Below, in pieces: positions 11,661 through 23,531 of a DNA stretch of 64,000 bases; within the stretch, counting starts at the first letter, position 1; each line of letters opens with the position of its first letter. This DNA comes from Hermetia illucens. Taxonomy: Eukaryota > Arthropoda > Insecta > Diptera > Stratiomyidae. Made by a program: the position numbers and the translations under genes. The DNA lies in NCBI RefSeq assembly GCF_905115235.1, contig NC_051850.1:161572615-161636614 (forward strand), read 5' to 3'. The notes beneath the pieces were generated by a model that was not told where the DNA came from, ran no database searches, and saw only the letters and a program-made list of their open reading frames with translations.

Positions 11661-12925
11661 GGCTTGAACCTAGTGATAACCTAGTGGCAGGGAAGGAAAA
11701 CAATTTATATAAGTCATATTCTGCCCGGAAATGCTTCAACTCTAACCCCCATATTTTAGGTAAAAACATAATTATTAAATCATATTATTTGTTAGAGATA
11801 TCCACTTTCTGATCACTCAAGTTCCCCTTTCAATTGAAGCCAAAAGTCCTTAGGTGTGCTAATCCTTTGATATCCTATTGACTATTTGGTGGGAAAACTG
11901 TTCTGTTTTACATGTATAGAAAGCTTCATTTTTTTTACAGCCTCTCAGCCCTGTTTATTGTTAAACACTCTTTCATGTTTATACATCCTCTCATATTGTG
12001 TAAGTTGCATAAATTGAATTCATACAACTGATTCACTGTTCCATTCACATAATTCACGATCCTCACATAAACATTTCTCTAGTATTCTGTTAAGATTGCT
12101 TTGCTAGCCTTTTTACCTTTACATGTAGTGTAGTCATGAATTTATTTGTTACACTTGTTATGAGTAGCTTCTATGTTAAACTTCCTATAGCACTCTGTAA
12201 CTATCCTGAAATGTTTAAGATTTGTGGGAAAGAAATGAAAAAGGACCTCCATTCGGTCCAAAATTGAGATAAAGATCTTGAAATATATTATTTCATATGT
12301 GGTCACTTTATGTATATAAAAATTAGAATTATTGATAAAACTCATTGTATTATACAAACTCATCCGCATATGTACTTATTGTAAAAATATTCATCATCTT
12401 GCTAAGTTTAGAGAATAATCGCTACACAAAAAAATGATTTATTTTACTACCTTTGGAATATATATAATTACATTACTTCAGAAAGAAATCATCTTCATCA
12501 TGTGATTATTTTTGATTTTAAATTACATCCACCTAAACGGAAATTTGATAGTAGAGAAAGTAATTTTTGGAACTCATAGATACAACTGTAATCTTTCAAA
12601 TGACCAACTTCACAATACATACCATAGATGTTAAAAATGAGTTACTAAAAATCATCGTATCAATCCAGATAGTCAAAAATTATGTCACTATGAATTACAT
12701 ATATCTATATTGTACTTCAATATATCCATAACCGCAAAAATGCACTATTCTGAAAACTAAATATAACTAATGTAACACAACAATGCAAAAATAATGTCCT
12801 AAATACGTTTTGTACCTACTTTAACATTAAACGTTTTATTTTTACATAACTCTATTTAATGAAACATTAAATTACTTAGAAAAATCTTGAATGGGAGTGT
12901 TTTAATGATCATGTTCCCAATACGA
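11661..12925. other. AT-rich intergenic DNA, no feature recognised
   Basis: Very AT-rich with short chance frames only. Nothing supportable was found. Confidence 0.45.
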
Positions 12926-12929
12926 TGTT

Positions 12930-13150
12930 AGACGCGCAGTCTAGGCCTGACTTTATAAGGAACTCCAAACTTTCTAGCTTTGCGCCGAAATCCGGCGCCC
13001 TGGATTAAACAATCGCTCCATCTGAGGTAGGGTCTGTCACGTCTTCCGTTTCTACCACACTTATCGCCCCAAGAGACTTCTCAGGTTGGATCAGCTTCAT
13101 TCACATGGATTAGGGGATCCACCACCGTAGCCTATTGAGGCGAGTTTAAT
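12930..13150 (-). mobile_element. Diverged LINE beta 3' end
   Basis: Matches the terminal region of family beta: 'cagtctaggcctgac', 'ataaggaactcc', 'tttgcgccg', 'cgctccatctgaggtagggtctg' and the 'agcctattgag' block. Divergence is much higher than in other beta copies, so this is an older insertion. Confidence 0.65.
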
Positions 13151-13169
13151 TCACGACCCAGTGCCCTGT

Positions 13170-13850
13170 CAGTTGGGACTTAAGCATACTCTCAAAGTAT
13201 TCCCTGCTTGTCGTAAAGGGTGACTAAAATGGATAGAAATATGTGGGCTAGCATCCTGCAAATTTCGAAACTTTACTGCTATCGAAACGTCAACAACGCC
13301 TTGGGTAGGGACTGACCACACCTTGGACTATCGAATACTCCTCTTCTTCTTGTGGCAATGTACTTTTGTTCTCTGGAAAACCGAGTAGTAGCAGACGCGA
13401 AACTGGTGTCGACTAATTTCTGATTCCGATCCAGGTTAATGACCATTACAATTGTCAAATACACACAGTTCAAGGGGGCTTCCTAAAAGTGACACTGTGG
13501 TCGTGATGGGTGATCTGAACGTCAAGGTGGGCCCTGATAGCATCTTGCTCGTACATGTGATGGGAAAACGTGTTCTTGGTGACCGTAATGATAATGCTAC
13601 GATGTTTGTGGATTTCTGCAACTTCCGCGATTTCTGCACCGTATTATCATTAGCGGGACATTGTTGGAGTACAGAGCCTGCCAAAAGGTCAGTTGGATTT
13701 CAGCTGACCGACATCTTACTAGCAATCAGATTGACCACTTTATGATCAAAAACAAATTTAGAAGTTGTCTTATGGATGTACCTAACAAGAGAGACGCTAA
13801 CATCGACCTCGAAAGGGATCACTATCTGATGGTCGCTTACGTGTTGCTTC
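13170..13850 (+). mobile_element. RTE-type LINE, family 'gamma', 5' and endonuclease portion
   Basis: Plus-strand fragment with a leader and part of an APE-type endonuclease. 'DTVVVMGDLNVKVGPDSILL' carries the catalytic Asp-Asn pair. It is followed by 'DRNDNATMFVDFCNF', then in a second frame by 'NQIDHFMI' and 'RDHYLMVAY', which holds the catalytic His. The pattern matches craniofacial-development-protein-2-like endonucleases of RTE elements. It stops near 13.85 kb, where R1-type sequence begins. Confidence 0.72.
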
Positions 13851-13869
13851 CGCTACTTCCTGGGCCCGC

Positions 13870-16440
13870 ACTCGTAAGTTAACCGTATTTTTCACCAAGA
13901 TGGCAGCGGTACCAGATACATATATGGTCGAGAAGACGGCTTCGTTTGGGTTCGCTGGGCAGAAGTGACGTTTTTCAGCTTTTGCCTCACACCGAACGAA
14001 TCTATGCAAGCTTTTCGGAATAGGTTGGCCATCTTGAAAGACGAGACTAAAAACACGGAAGCGTAAATCCAAGTCGGAGGAGACTTTAATTATTCCGCCG
14101 GGGTAGGGCTTATTGTCGTAAATACCGGTAGCACACCGCCATTCCGACGCCCTGGTTGCGAGGACACTATCTCTGAAGTAACTTTTGCTACGGAGTCCTT
14201 AGTTTCAGCGTCCAACGGTGGAAGATACTGGAAGATTTTACGGTCAGTGATCATCAGTACATTTCCTTCGAAGTGACAAATAGCTAGCTCTTACCAATGC
14301 TCTGCCGTCTGACAAACGCCTACTGGGTGGAACATCGGGAAAATCGACGTTGCAAAATTTGTCGAAACTCTCTCAAAAGAGGTAAATCTGTGTCCAGACG
14401 GAGGTGCAGACAGGTTGCAACTGAATTGCCAATTCATTGCGCCTTATCACCGCAGCTTGTAATGCATCGGCTCCCAAAAGGAAAATTACGCGTGTACTGG
14501 TGGGCGACTGAAAATGCAAACCTACGAAGGAACTGCCTCAGGCTTTGGCGAATTGTTCAGCGCAAGAGGCCAAGACGAAGTGACGCTTAGATCCGCTGAG
14601 TATAAGAGCGAAAAAGAGAACTCCGCCACGAAATCAAGAGGCAGAAGACACGCTACTGGCAGGAGCTAATCATCGATGTAAACAGCACAGTGGGGTCTTG
14701 AGTATAAGCTGGTTAGAAATAAATTCAGTGAACATTGGTCATCCTGTTCAATGGAAGCAGCGAAGATGAAAGAAATCTTTCAGGTCCTTTTCCTGTCCAT
14801 CCCATTCTAGCTGACGCTGTCGATGAATGAGTGGGTACTGAGCAATGCCCACTATTCACTGCAAATGAAGTAAAGGAGGCAGGTCTTGTCGACGAAGGAC
14901 AAAAAGCACCAGGAGCGGATGGTATTCCTAGCAAAGTGTTGAAACTAGTAAATATAATATAAGCCGAACTTGCTATTCGACGACCTTGTTTCCCAGTATG
15001 TTGGACACAGCGAGGAAGCTGCTTGAAAAGCTCATCTAGCCACGACTGACTGACGCAATACGTGCGGCCACCAACACAATATGATTTCAGAATGGGGCGA
15101 TCCACAATTGATGCTATTGTGGAGGTGGTCCAAGCGGTGAGACACACATAGTCGCCATTGTCTACGAGGGGTGTTTCTTGTGACGCTTTCAATTCCGCGA
15201 CGTGTTGCTATATGCTTGAGGCACTGGAAATCATTTCCATACTCCAGGTTACTTATTGCGGATGTTGAGAGAATATTTAAAAGGCTATGTCCTACTCTAC
15301 GAGACCCGTGCAAGACAGCGCTGAACGAACGTAACATCAGGGGCGACTCAGGGTCTGGAGCTTTGGAGCGCCTTTACAATAGTCTTCTACGACTCGAGAT
15401 GTTTGATGAATCGCATCTGATCGCGTACGCGAATGATGTTGCGGCACTGGTTACCGCACACATGGTGGAGCAAGCTTAGCGCAAACTGGGAATGGTGATG
15501 TGGCAAATAAGCAAATTAATTCCTATGCATGGGGTCTTCCTAGCTCTAGAGAAAACCGAAGTCGTTGTGCTGACCAAGGAGAGGGTTCCGACATTCCTCT
15601 CTATTCAGGTGGGTGCAACCATAGCCTTGTCGAAGCCAGCGGTGAAACACCTCGGCATCATGATAGACACGAAGATGAGCTTCTTCAGGCAGATTCGCAA
15701 CACCGCCGGCAAGGCTGAGGCTAGAATGTTTGCGATTTGTTGGTTGATGTCCAATTTCGAAGGTCCCATATCCAGCAGACGTCGTTTGTTGATGATTGCG
15801 GTGACTCCCTCTGTAAGGAAATATACCGTAACCGCCTAGCGCAAGTCTAAAACAAACGGCTCTGCGAGTTATGTCAGCCTATCGTACTCTCTCGAAGCCT
15901 GCTGTAATGGTGATAGCGGGAGTTATTCCGATCGCTCTCCATGCTGCTGAGCGGAAGCTTATATACCTCAGAAAAGGTTAGGGAAATAAGAAAGTTGTCG
16001 CTTGTCAAGAGAGAGCCCGTACTCTCTGCGCACGGCAGCAATCTTGGGAAAGAAAATCGAGACGTAGATAGATCGCGGCCCTCATAAAAGACGTGTGGCT
16101 ACAGTTCAATCGAAAGCACGGTACTCAGCGAACATGGGTATTTTCAATCTTACCTGCACACAATCACGCCTGTGCGACCATATATTGCCAGGATGTGATT
16201 AATGATACGTGCGGAAGGTGAGAGTGCCATCGCCATCGCCTTTCGACAGAAGGGTTTTTTGCGTCGCCGGGCACCATAATTCAGGGCATGTTGTAGAACT
16301 AGGACACGTGGAGTCGCGTGGCAAGGCATTATGAAGGCAAAAAAGAAGGAAGAGGAGAGATGCTAGACCTGGGGTAATGTGTCAAACGGTTCCGGGTCAG
16401 AGTCCTAAACGCTCTTTGCCCCAATCAACCATTTTCTTTT
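13870..16440 (+). mobile_element. R1-clade LINE, heavily decayed
   Basis: Plus-strand relative of LINE B (20.3-25.5 kb). Recognisable pieces in order: endonuclease 'LTPNESMQAFRNRLAIL', 'GGDF', 'VNTGSTPPFRRPGCED' and 'SDHQYISFEV'; RT palm region with 'KAPGADGIP'; 'ALEKTEVVVLTKERVPT'; 'HLGIMIDTKMSFFRQI'; and a connection region with 'ISSRRRLLMIAV'. The 3' UTR near 16360 ('aatgtgtcaaacggttcc') matches the LINE B 3' UTR at 20.4 kb on the opposite strand. Numerous frame changes and deletions; clearly inactive and older than LINE B. Confidence 0.75.
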
Positions 16441-16794
16441 TGAAATTTTACGTGTGTTTGCAGTTTTAAGCTTTCTGGCAGTCCTTTATCTTTCACCTAG
16501 CCTTCTGACAACATTTTTTTTGACAAGAAATTTGACAAGTTTGACAGCCCGCCCATGCCTTAGTCTTCCAGTAGACCTGATCCAATCCAAGTAGTTTGAG
16601 GTAAAAATGTTCGTAAAAAGAGTCAAGGAAATTGTTACAAAGCGCAAAGAAATTGATCAGTAAAAAGCGAAACAAACGTTAAAAAGGGCTCCATTGAAGA
16701 CTCTAATAAAAAGCTGTTGAATGTTTTCAACTGGAGGACGCAGTCGAAAGATCGAGTCAAATTTCGAAGTCGCGACCCACATATACTTTCGCGC
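16441..16794. other. Unassigned sequence
   Basis: Between the R1 remnant and a beta fragment. Short frames only; nothing recognised. Confidence 0.4.
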
Positions 16795-16925
16795 CTATGG
16801 TAGGAAAAAGGACGTGGCAGATCTGCTTTAGATGGAGCGATGACGCAGGTCAGGATGCCAGGCAGTTTTTAAGGATATGGATTTAGTGGTCGTCGACCAA
16901 AAATCTAGATGTTTGTGTTGCTTAT
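16795..16925 (+). mobile_element. LINE beta 3' fragment
   Basis: Plus-strand match to the beta terminal block: 'agatggagcgatgacgcagg', 'caggatgccaggcag', 'ggatat' and 'gtggtcgtcg'. It lies directly against the duplicated GST 3' flank. Confidence 0.6.
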
Positions 16926-17274
16926 TACCGCACCGTTTGTGATAGCTTTTCGTGGAGTCAGTAATAAAGAAGGTGCAATGGTTTGCCTGATATGTATATT
17001 ATCATAAATTTATTGATTACATATGGCACGCTTACTGGGAAGATATTGGCTTTGTCTATTTGTTTCACCATGCACTTTTTGGAAATTTAATAAATCGTTA
17101 TTAGTCATACCATATGTTGCTAGTGGTTTAGGGTTTACTTTCATTAAGTTGAGAAATACTCCGCCACAGTTGCAATTGTGCTCAAATAAGGGGTTGCATG
17201 TTCGAAATTTATATAGTTTTATTATACTTCATTCTACACTATAATCCACACACTTGCTGCCTAAAATTTAAGAA
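16926..17274 (-). repeat. GST duplication unit, 3' flank (copy 1)
   Basis: Non-coding sequence downstream of GST gene 1. Its landmarks are a 'gtggagtcagtaataaa' block, 'tttgcctgatat', 'tttttggaaatttaa' and 'cattaagttgagaaatactc'. They recur in the same order downstream of the other GST copies at 33.38, 39.18, 46.45 and 51.93 kb, showing that the flank was duplicated with the gene. Confidence 0.75.
17218..17223 (-). terminator. Polyadenylation signal, GST gene 1
   Basis: AATAAA on the minus strand, 52 bases past the TGA stop. It sits at the equivalent place in all four genes. Confidence 0.7.
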
Positions 17275-18087
17275 TCATTTTGCACTTTGTTTGGACTTCA
17301 TCTCATTAACATATTCAATAACTTTCTGCAGGCCCTCGCCGTTTGCTTTCTGGTAGTAAGGAAGCTTGGTCATCCTACCAAACCAGTTACATAGTCCTGG
17401 GAACTTTTCTGGGTCGGCAGGTAAGTAGTGATTTATAGTTGAGAAGGTAGCCAAAATTGAAAAGTCTGCAACAGTGAGGGAGGCTCCAGCCAGGTATTGG
17501 TTGCTGCCAATGAATTTCTCGAGGAACTCAAAAGCTTCGTTTATGGCGGTTTTAGCATTCTCTTTATTCTGCGGATCGTTGCTTTTCCAGGAAGCCTAAA
17601 AAATGCAAAAAATATTATTAATGAAGCATTTTCTACAGAAATTTCCTGGAAGAAATTTTATGTAAATTTAATTTAATTTAATGTTTTTGGAGACTGCTAA
17701 AGCGTCTTTATTAGATTTTATTCATTTATAGTAGTTACTCACCCCAAAAGCAATCATTCGAGGACTTAAAACACTACTTTCAAAATGAAGCCTCTGGTCC
17801 ACTACTGCGCGTTTATATAAATCCTTAGGATACAAGGAATCGTCCTTTGAATATTTGCTGACGAGGTATGTGATGATTGCATGACTGTCCCAAATGCATT
17901 TTCCATCATCTTCAAGGGTGGGGATGGTGTGTTGTGGATTCTTTCTTATAAACTCTTCCGTTTTCTGTTCACTTTTGTGAGGGTCGATTTCATGTAATTC
18001 ATAGTCCAAACCGATGGCATGGGCTGTGAGTAGAACTGCACGAACCGCAGGACTTCCATCTATTCCATAAATAATAGGTTTGCCCAT
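17275..18087 (-). CDS. Epsilon-class glutathione S-transferase, gene 1 (two exons)
   Basis: Cytosolic enzyme predicted to conjugate glutathione to electrophilic toxins and peroxidation products. Exon 1 is 18087-17743 (115 codons) and exon 2 is 17595-17275 (106 codons plus TGA), giving 221 residues, a normal insect GST length. The 147-bp intron begins GTGAGT, ends AG, and falls between Gly115 and the ASW motif in phase 0. The thioredoxin-like domain has the catalytic Ser12 ('DGSPAVR'), the G-site 'NPQHTIP' (His53, cis-Pro56) and 'WDSHAI' (Asp67, Ser68). The helical C-domain has 'SLTVADFSI', the N-capping box typical of GST folding. A TATA/initiator promoter lies 49 bases upstream of the ATG. 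No defects are visible. It is the most isolated array member, with a 15.7-kb transposon-filled gap to gene 2. Epsilon rather than delta class is an inference from overall sequence. Confidence 0.93.
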
Positions 18088-18135
18088 GTTGAAGTCGAAA
18101 TGAGGATCTTCACGGAATAACTAAGAACCTCACAC

Positions 18136-18168
18136 TGAGTTCCCGTCATGTTCGTTTTGCTATAAATA
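18136..18168 (-). promoter_or_regulatory. Core promoter of GST gene 1
   Basis: On the minus strand, TATTTATA (18168-18161) lies 32 bases before the A of a TCAGT initiator (predicted start site 18136). Both match the arthropod core-promoter spacing and recur at the same distance before genes 2, 3 and 4. Confidence 0.78.
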
Positions 18169-18169
18169 C

Positions 18170-18565
18170 CCGCTTTTTATCTATGAAATGATGATTCATT
18201 TAATTGGACGGTATCAAAATTGGAGCTAAAATCACTGGTGGGCCTTTTTCTATTTTCACGCAGAATATAATAATCAAGCAAATCCACCTATGCATGTTAT
18301 TATAACTTACGTGTGTTTATTAATATGGTTTGTCACTCGATTGTGATTAGATATGCATTTATCAGGCGTTCGAGACGCATTATGATTGTCGTGATTTAAC
18401 CTAAAAAGAGGGGGAGAGGGGTATTATAATAAATACTGAATTGATGATCCAAGGAGACCGTAAAATGTTAGAGAAATGTTTCCAATAAGCGGAATTCATT
18501 TATGGCCTACATGGCATCAGGGCTCTCGTGGTATTTCGAGGTGCTAGTACCTACACAAATTCAAA
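18170..18565. other. GST gene 1 upstream region
   Basis: The first ~100 bases upstream of the TATA box are conserved with gene 2 and the pseudogene ('ttcatttaattg', then 'cactggtgg'). This suggests shared proximal regulatory DNA. The rest up to the mariner end shows nothing recognisable. Confidence 0.5.
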
Positions 18566-18998
18566 TACGAGGGTGGTCTGATAAGTATTATACTTAGCCT
18601 ACAAAAGAAAAACTTAAATTTTTGAACAGTAGCAATTTATTTCTCAACATAGTCTCGCCTTAGTTCGATACACTTGACCCAACGATGTTTCAGCCTTTTT
18701 AACCCGTCTGAAAAATACGTTTTCTGGAGGTCTGCAAAATAGGCCTCTGTGGCGCCTATGACCTCTTCATTCGACTCAAATTTCTTCCCAGCGAGTGACT
18801 TTTGTGCTTGAAAACAAAAAGTAATCGCACGGGACTAAATCTGGAGAATATGGTGAACGAGGTAGCAGTTCGTAGCGGCGGAGGCGTGAGCGAGGGCGTT
18901 GTCGAGGTGCAAGAACACATTTTCTGCGTCAATTGGGCCTTATAATTTGTCATAGTAGAGCTCTGTGACCCTTTCGTCCTTCTACAGGTTGTCGATTC
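18566..18998 (-). mobile_element. mariner transposon, 3' part (split by LINE A)
   Basis: Minus-strand mariner transposase C-terminus. It includes a 'HLDNALAH' block (catalytic Asp), a decayed 'SPDL' region, then 'QKSLAGKKFESNEEVI' and 'YFSDGLKRLKHRWVKCIEL' ending at a stop near 18.64 kb. The element end is an inverted-repeat terminus 'TACGAGGGTGGTCTGATAAG' starting at TA 18566-18567. The other part of the element is at 26662-27300. The two are separated by LINE A, and the 12-bp 'ggttgtcgattc' occurs at both junctions. Confidence 0.85.
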
Positions 18999-20286
18999 GT
19001 CGTATGTCCTGGTGCGTCAGCGAACGTTACACCCACAGCGATCACCAGGCAATCTTCTTTGAGACATGTGTCGAGCCACAGAGCAAAGAGCTATCATGCC
19101 CAAAACCGAAAAAGGTTTCAGGCTGGTCTGCAAAATCTTTGGATGAGCAGAGCTTCTTAGAGGTGTGGTTAGATCAACCTGATATAGCAGGCGCCTCTAC
19201 GGAAAGAGCCGTCCATCTGGCTCAATGCATCGCCAAAGCATGTGACGCGTCTATGCCTAGGAGGTGCTCATTCCCCAGTAGAAGACCAAACTACTGGTGG
19301 AATGATGAACTGACCGGTCTTCGATCAGCCTGCCACCGAGCCAGAAGAGCGGCTCAGAGGGCGGTAGGTCGAGTCGATCAGGGGCAGAAAGAGTGCGTCT
19401 ATAAGGCAGCCCGCAAAACCTTCAAGCTCGCCATCCACCGAAGCAAGACAAAATGCTTTAAGGAGCTCTGCTCAGAAGCGGACATCAACCCGTGGGGGAG
19501 TGCTTATAGAATAGTGATGGGACGATTCAGAGGCCGCTTCTCTCCGCAGATCACGTGTCCCACCCTCTTGCTGAAAATCATCCAGGGGTTATTCCCCCAG
19601 CAAGAGGAGAGCACCGACATATTCCAACCACCTCTGAATGTGACGGCAATTCCTCCAGTCACCAGAGACGAGCTGCTGGAGATCTGTGGCAGAATAGGAG
19701 ACAATAAAGCGCCGGGCCTGGACGGAGTGCCGAATAAGGCCCTTAAGCTTGCCGTGAAATCCAGGCCGGACATGTTCGCTGAGCTGTTCGAAGCGTGCAT
19801 GTCCGAAGGAATATTTCCGGCGGCTTGGAAGCGACAGAAGTTGGTACTTCTGCCTAAGCCTGGTAAACCTCCAGGTGAACCATCGTCATACCGACCCATA
19901 TGTCTTTTGGACACGGTGGGGAAAATACTAGAGCGGGTAATCTATAATAGATTACTCCCGGTTGTTGAGGGCCAAGGTGGCCTTTCAGATCGGCAGTATG
20001 GGTTCCGAAAAGCCAGATCAACCATTGATGCCATCAAATTGGTTACTGGTTTGGCCGAAGATGCAATTCACGGAAAGGGTAGTACCAGCAAATATTGCAT
20101 GGTAGTAACCCTGGACGTGAAAAATGCATTCAATTCGGCCAATTGGAGTCTAATACGCAAATCCCTAGCGAAGATTGGTATTCCCGCCTATCTCGCTGCT
20201 ATCGTCGATAGTTACTTAACTGAAAGGAGGCTATGGTATGACACTGATGACGGACCGCAAGAGTACGTTGTTTCCGCCGGTGTCCC
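18999..20286 (+). mobile_element. R1-clade LINE A, 5' part (EN end to RT)
   Basis: 5'-truncated non-LTR retrotransposon inserted in a mariner. The open frame begins at the end of the endonuclease ('YTHSDHQAIFFE', catalytic His), passes a linker with 'RRPNYWWNDELTGLRSACHR', and enters reverse transcriptase: 'NKAPGLDGVPNKAL', 'SSYRPICLLDTVGKILERVI', 'QYGFRKARSTIDAI', 'VVTLDVKNAFNSANW' and 'SAGVPQGSV'. At 20287-20301 the frame is cut by insertion of LINE B. The frame is otherwise uninterrupted for over 1.2 kb, so the insertion is fairly recent. Confidence 0.9.
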
Positions 20287-20301
20287 ACAGGGCTCCGTAT
20301 T
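20287..20301 (+). repeat. 15-bp target-site duplication of LINE B (left copy)
   Basis: 'acagggctccgtatt' here is repeated exactly at 25500-25514. Removing one copy plus LINE B restores a continuous LINE A frame through the RT motif 'PQGSVLGP'. Confidence 0.95.
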
Positions 20302-20527
20302 TTTTTTTTTTTGGAGTAGGGTAGGTGAATGCGTTTACGCACAGAGTGTTGGACTCCCGCAACAGCACGCTGGCGGACTACCAACTAAACACCTCCCTGT
20401 CATCAGAGAACTAGCCTGGAACCGTTTGACACATTACTTCGGGCTAGCCCTCCCGCTCTCCCGGCTTTGGGAGCCTTCAAGTCAGGGAATTCCCTTCACC
20501 AACGGGAGGGGGGGAGGAAGGGAGTTG

Positions 20528-23500
20528 TTAGTTCGGGGAACCCCTTTCCGTCCGATCCCTCTGCCGGTCGAGTTCAATCTTCTTCGTAGTAAGAAGAGCC
20601 CGAACATAATGCGCAATACGATTCCAGCTGCCAGCGCTCTTCAGCATCTCTCGCACAATGTTATCTGGAGAGAGCTCCCCTGTGTCTACATAAAGCTGCT
20701 GGCGGAGGCCGTCCCACCTCTCGCAAGAGAAAAAGGTGTGTTCAGCGTCATCCGCCACTCTATTGCAGAACACACAATCAGGAGATCGCGCCTTCCCAAC
20801 CCTGTGCAGGTAAGACTGAAAACCTCCATGCCCACTTAGAAGTTGGGTAAGGAAGTAATCAATCTCACCGTGCTTTCTGTTCAACCACGGATCTAATTTG
20901 TCGATGAGCCGCGCAGTCCACTTGCCCCTTGGCTCATTTTGCCAAGAAAGTTGCCACTCATTAAGGGTGCGTTGACGTTCTTCACGGGCAACCACTTCTC
21001 TTAAGTTTTCGCTCTTACGGCGGTAGATAGCTTTGCGCTCCTTGGCAAGGAGGGCAACGGGGATCACTCCCGCAATCACCATCACAGCCGGTTCGGAGAC
21101 GGTGCGATAAGCAGACGCCACTCGCAAAGCTCCCCGCCTCTGCACTTGAGCGAGGCGTTTACGATGCACCTCCTTGTCAAGGGCATCAGCCCATACCTCC
21201 GCACCATAGAGAAGGACGGACTGCGTTGCTCCCATAAGAAGACGTCTCCTAGTTGATATAGGGCCGCCGACATTCGCCATTAGCCGACTCAAGGTCGCGA
21301 CTCCTGCTACAGCCCTGTCCACGGCTGCTTTGATTTGCTCGAAGCAGCTCATCTTCGAGTCAAGCATTAAACCAAGGCTGGTTTTGACTCTATAGTCAAC
21401 TCGCCGATCGATATGGGACGCAAGGTCGGGATTCTCCTTCTGGTCAGGATGACTACTTCGGTTTTTTCCAGCGCAAGGTTGAAACCGCGAGCAGTCATCC
21501 ATCCGCTTACCCGTCGCATCAATATGCCAAGTCTGCTTTGCGCCTGTTCAACAGTGCGTCCGGCAACAAGTGCCGCAACGTCGTCTGCATAACCGACCAG
21601 GCGCGACTCTTCAGGCATATCGAGTCTCAGCAGACTATCGTTGGAAGCGTTCCAGAGGTCCGGCCCTAGGATGGATCCCTGCGCTACTCCCGACGTGATT
21701 TCCATCCTCCTCTGGCCCTCTAGCGTCTCATAGAACAGGGAGCGGTCTTTCAGATAATCCCTCAATATCCGCAAGAGATAGCTTGGCACGTGAAAGGAGT
21801 TCTCTAGTGTGCCTAGCATATCTGTCCATCTTACGGAATTGAAGGCATTTCTGACATCAAGCGTTATGAGGAGCACTATCCGTCGAGATCGGCGGCTGTG
21901 TGCCCCGGCTCGATTAAACGCATCTACGACCTCCATAACAGCATCCACTGTAGATTTCCCTGTTCTAAACCCGAACTGCCTTGCGGATAAGTCCCCGGCA
22001 GCACGGATCGCTTCAGCGAGTCTACCCCTGATGAGCTTCTCGAGCACTTTTCCGGCCGTGTCAAGCATACACAGCGGTCGGTATGCAGACGGGAGCTCCG
22101 GGTCTCCTTTACCCTTACTGATCAACGCGAGTCTGGCCACTTTCCAGCGACAAGGAAAAATGCCCTCCTTCAAGCACGCGTTGAACGCTTCGAGCAGCAA
22201 TTCTGGCCGTTGGCGGAACACCAGCTTGTAAACTTCCGCCGGGATGCCATCAGGACCTGGTGCCTTCCTGTTTTTCATAGTGAGAACCGCTTCTTCGGGT
22301 TCTCCCATTGTGAAAAGGGGGCAATCCACGACGCTTTCCGCGCTGTTTACATCAACCCGTACAGGGTGTCTGGGGAACAATGCCCGCACAATGCGGTCCA
22401 TCTGGTCGGTGCACAATATGCAGGGCTTCCGCAGAGCCCCGATTTTCCGAGTGACAAGCTTATAGCCAAGTCCCCACGGGTCATCATTCACCTCATTAAC
22501 AAGCTTTTGCCAGCCGCGAGCTTTGCTTTTATTTATAGCGCTGCGGAGTCTCCTTTTTGCTGATCTATATTGTGCCTTTATGGCACATGCCTCCTCGTTG
22601 GCGTACAAACGTTGTGCCAAACGGCGGAGCTTATGGCACTCCTTCCGTAGGTCGGCAATTTCCGCCGTCCACCAGTACATAGAAGGCTTGTCGCGCCTGG
22701 GGCCTCTCCGGGGCATGGAAGCCTCACACGCCGTCGTTATCAGGTTCATCATTGAATTTACGACGGTGTCAGCTGCGACACCACCACCCCCCGGAGTGCC
22801 CCCCAGCGCGGCCCTACCTGCTCCAAGAGCTTCGACGAACCTTCCGATGTTACCTTCGCGACATTCCACACGCAGGGTGAACGTCGTGTTGGTGCTCGCC
22901 GGCAAGTAGCGTCAAACACTTCGAACGCAATGTACTGATGATCACTTGCCGAGAAGTCTTCTAGGACTCGCCACCCGTCCACCGATGGTGCCAGAGATTC
23001 CGACGCAAAAGTGATGTCGGGAATGCTTCCTTCACAACCTGGGCGCCGAAACGTTGGCGTGGATCCGGTGTTTAAAATTACGAGCCCGGTTCTCGCCGCC
23101 ATTTCCAGAATCCGTTTCCCTCTGGAGTCTGATTGAGGCATGCCCCATTCAAGAGCCCTGGCATTAAAATCACCGCCAACCAGGATTCGTCCCTCCGTGC
23201 TCGAAACGGCGTCCTCCAGAGCATCAAGCCGGCGCCGAAAGTCCGGAATCGACTCATTCGGCGTCAGGTAAACGCTAAAAAACGTTATCCCTAAACACCG
23301 GATCCAGACAAATCCGTCCCCCCGGCCTTCGGCAAGAACACGAAGTCGAACGCCGTCCCGAACCCAGATGGCAGCGGTGCCCGATAAGTCGAGATACCAT
23401 GAGGACGGGTCCTTGTTTCGATATTGCTCGCTAATCAGCACTAGATCAGCATTTACTTCCGCAGCGAACTGTGCTAGCAATTGGTGAGCGGTTGCACTCC

Positions 23501-23531
23501 GGTGCATGTTAATTTGCAAAATGCGGATCAT
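20528..23531 (-). pseudogene. LINE B ORF2 (APE endonuclease, reverse transcriptase), two frameshifts
   Basis: Starts MIRILQINMHRS at 23531. Endonuclease motifs: 'QINMHRS' (Asn), 'LISEQYR' (Glu), 'VGGDFNARALEWG' (Asp) and 'SASDHQYIAFEV' (His). The frame changes near 22.85 kb. RT follows (22905-21367 frame): 'NRKAPGPDGIPAEVY', 'AYRPLCMLDTAGKVLEKLI', 'LDVRNAFNSVRW', 'SGVAQGSILGPDLW' and the catalytic 'GYADDVAALV'. It changes again near 21.4 kb into the C-terminal region with 'SPDCVFCNRVADDAEHTFFSC', a C-x2-C-x8-H-x4-C finger. Motif order is typical of R1. All catalytic residues seen are intact. Confidence 0.9.

Noticed and set aside
13797-15337. Minus-strand frames of 90-155 codons
   Set aside because: Antisense to a plus-strand R1-type LINE remnant with recognisable protein motifs. 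No independent evidence for genes.
18965-20839. A single 624-codon open frame
   Set aside because: It is a chimera: codons up to 20286 are LINE A reverse transcriptase. The rest reads through the poly(A) complement and the antisense 3' end of LINE B.
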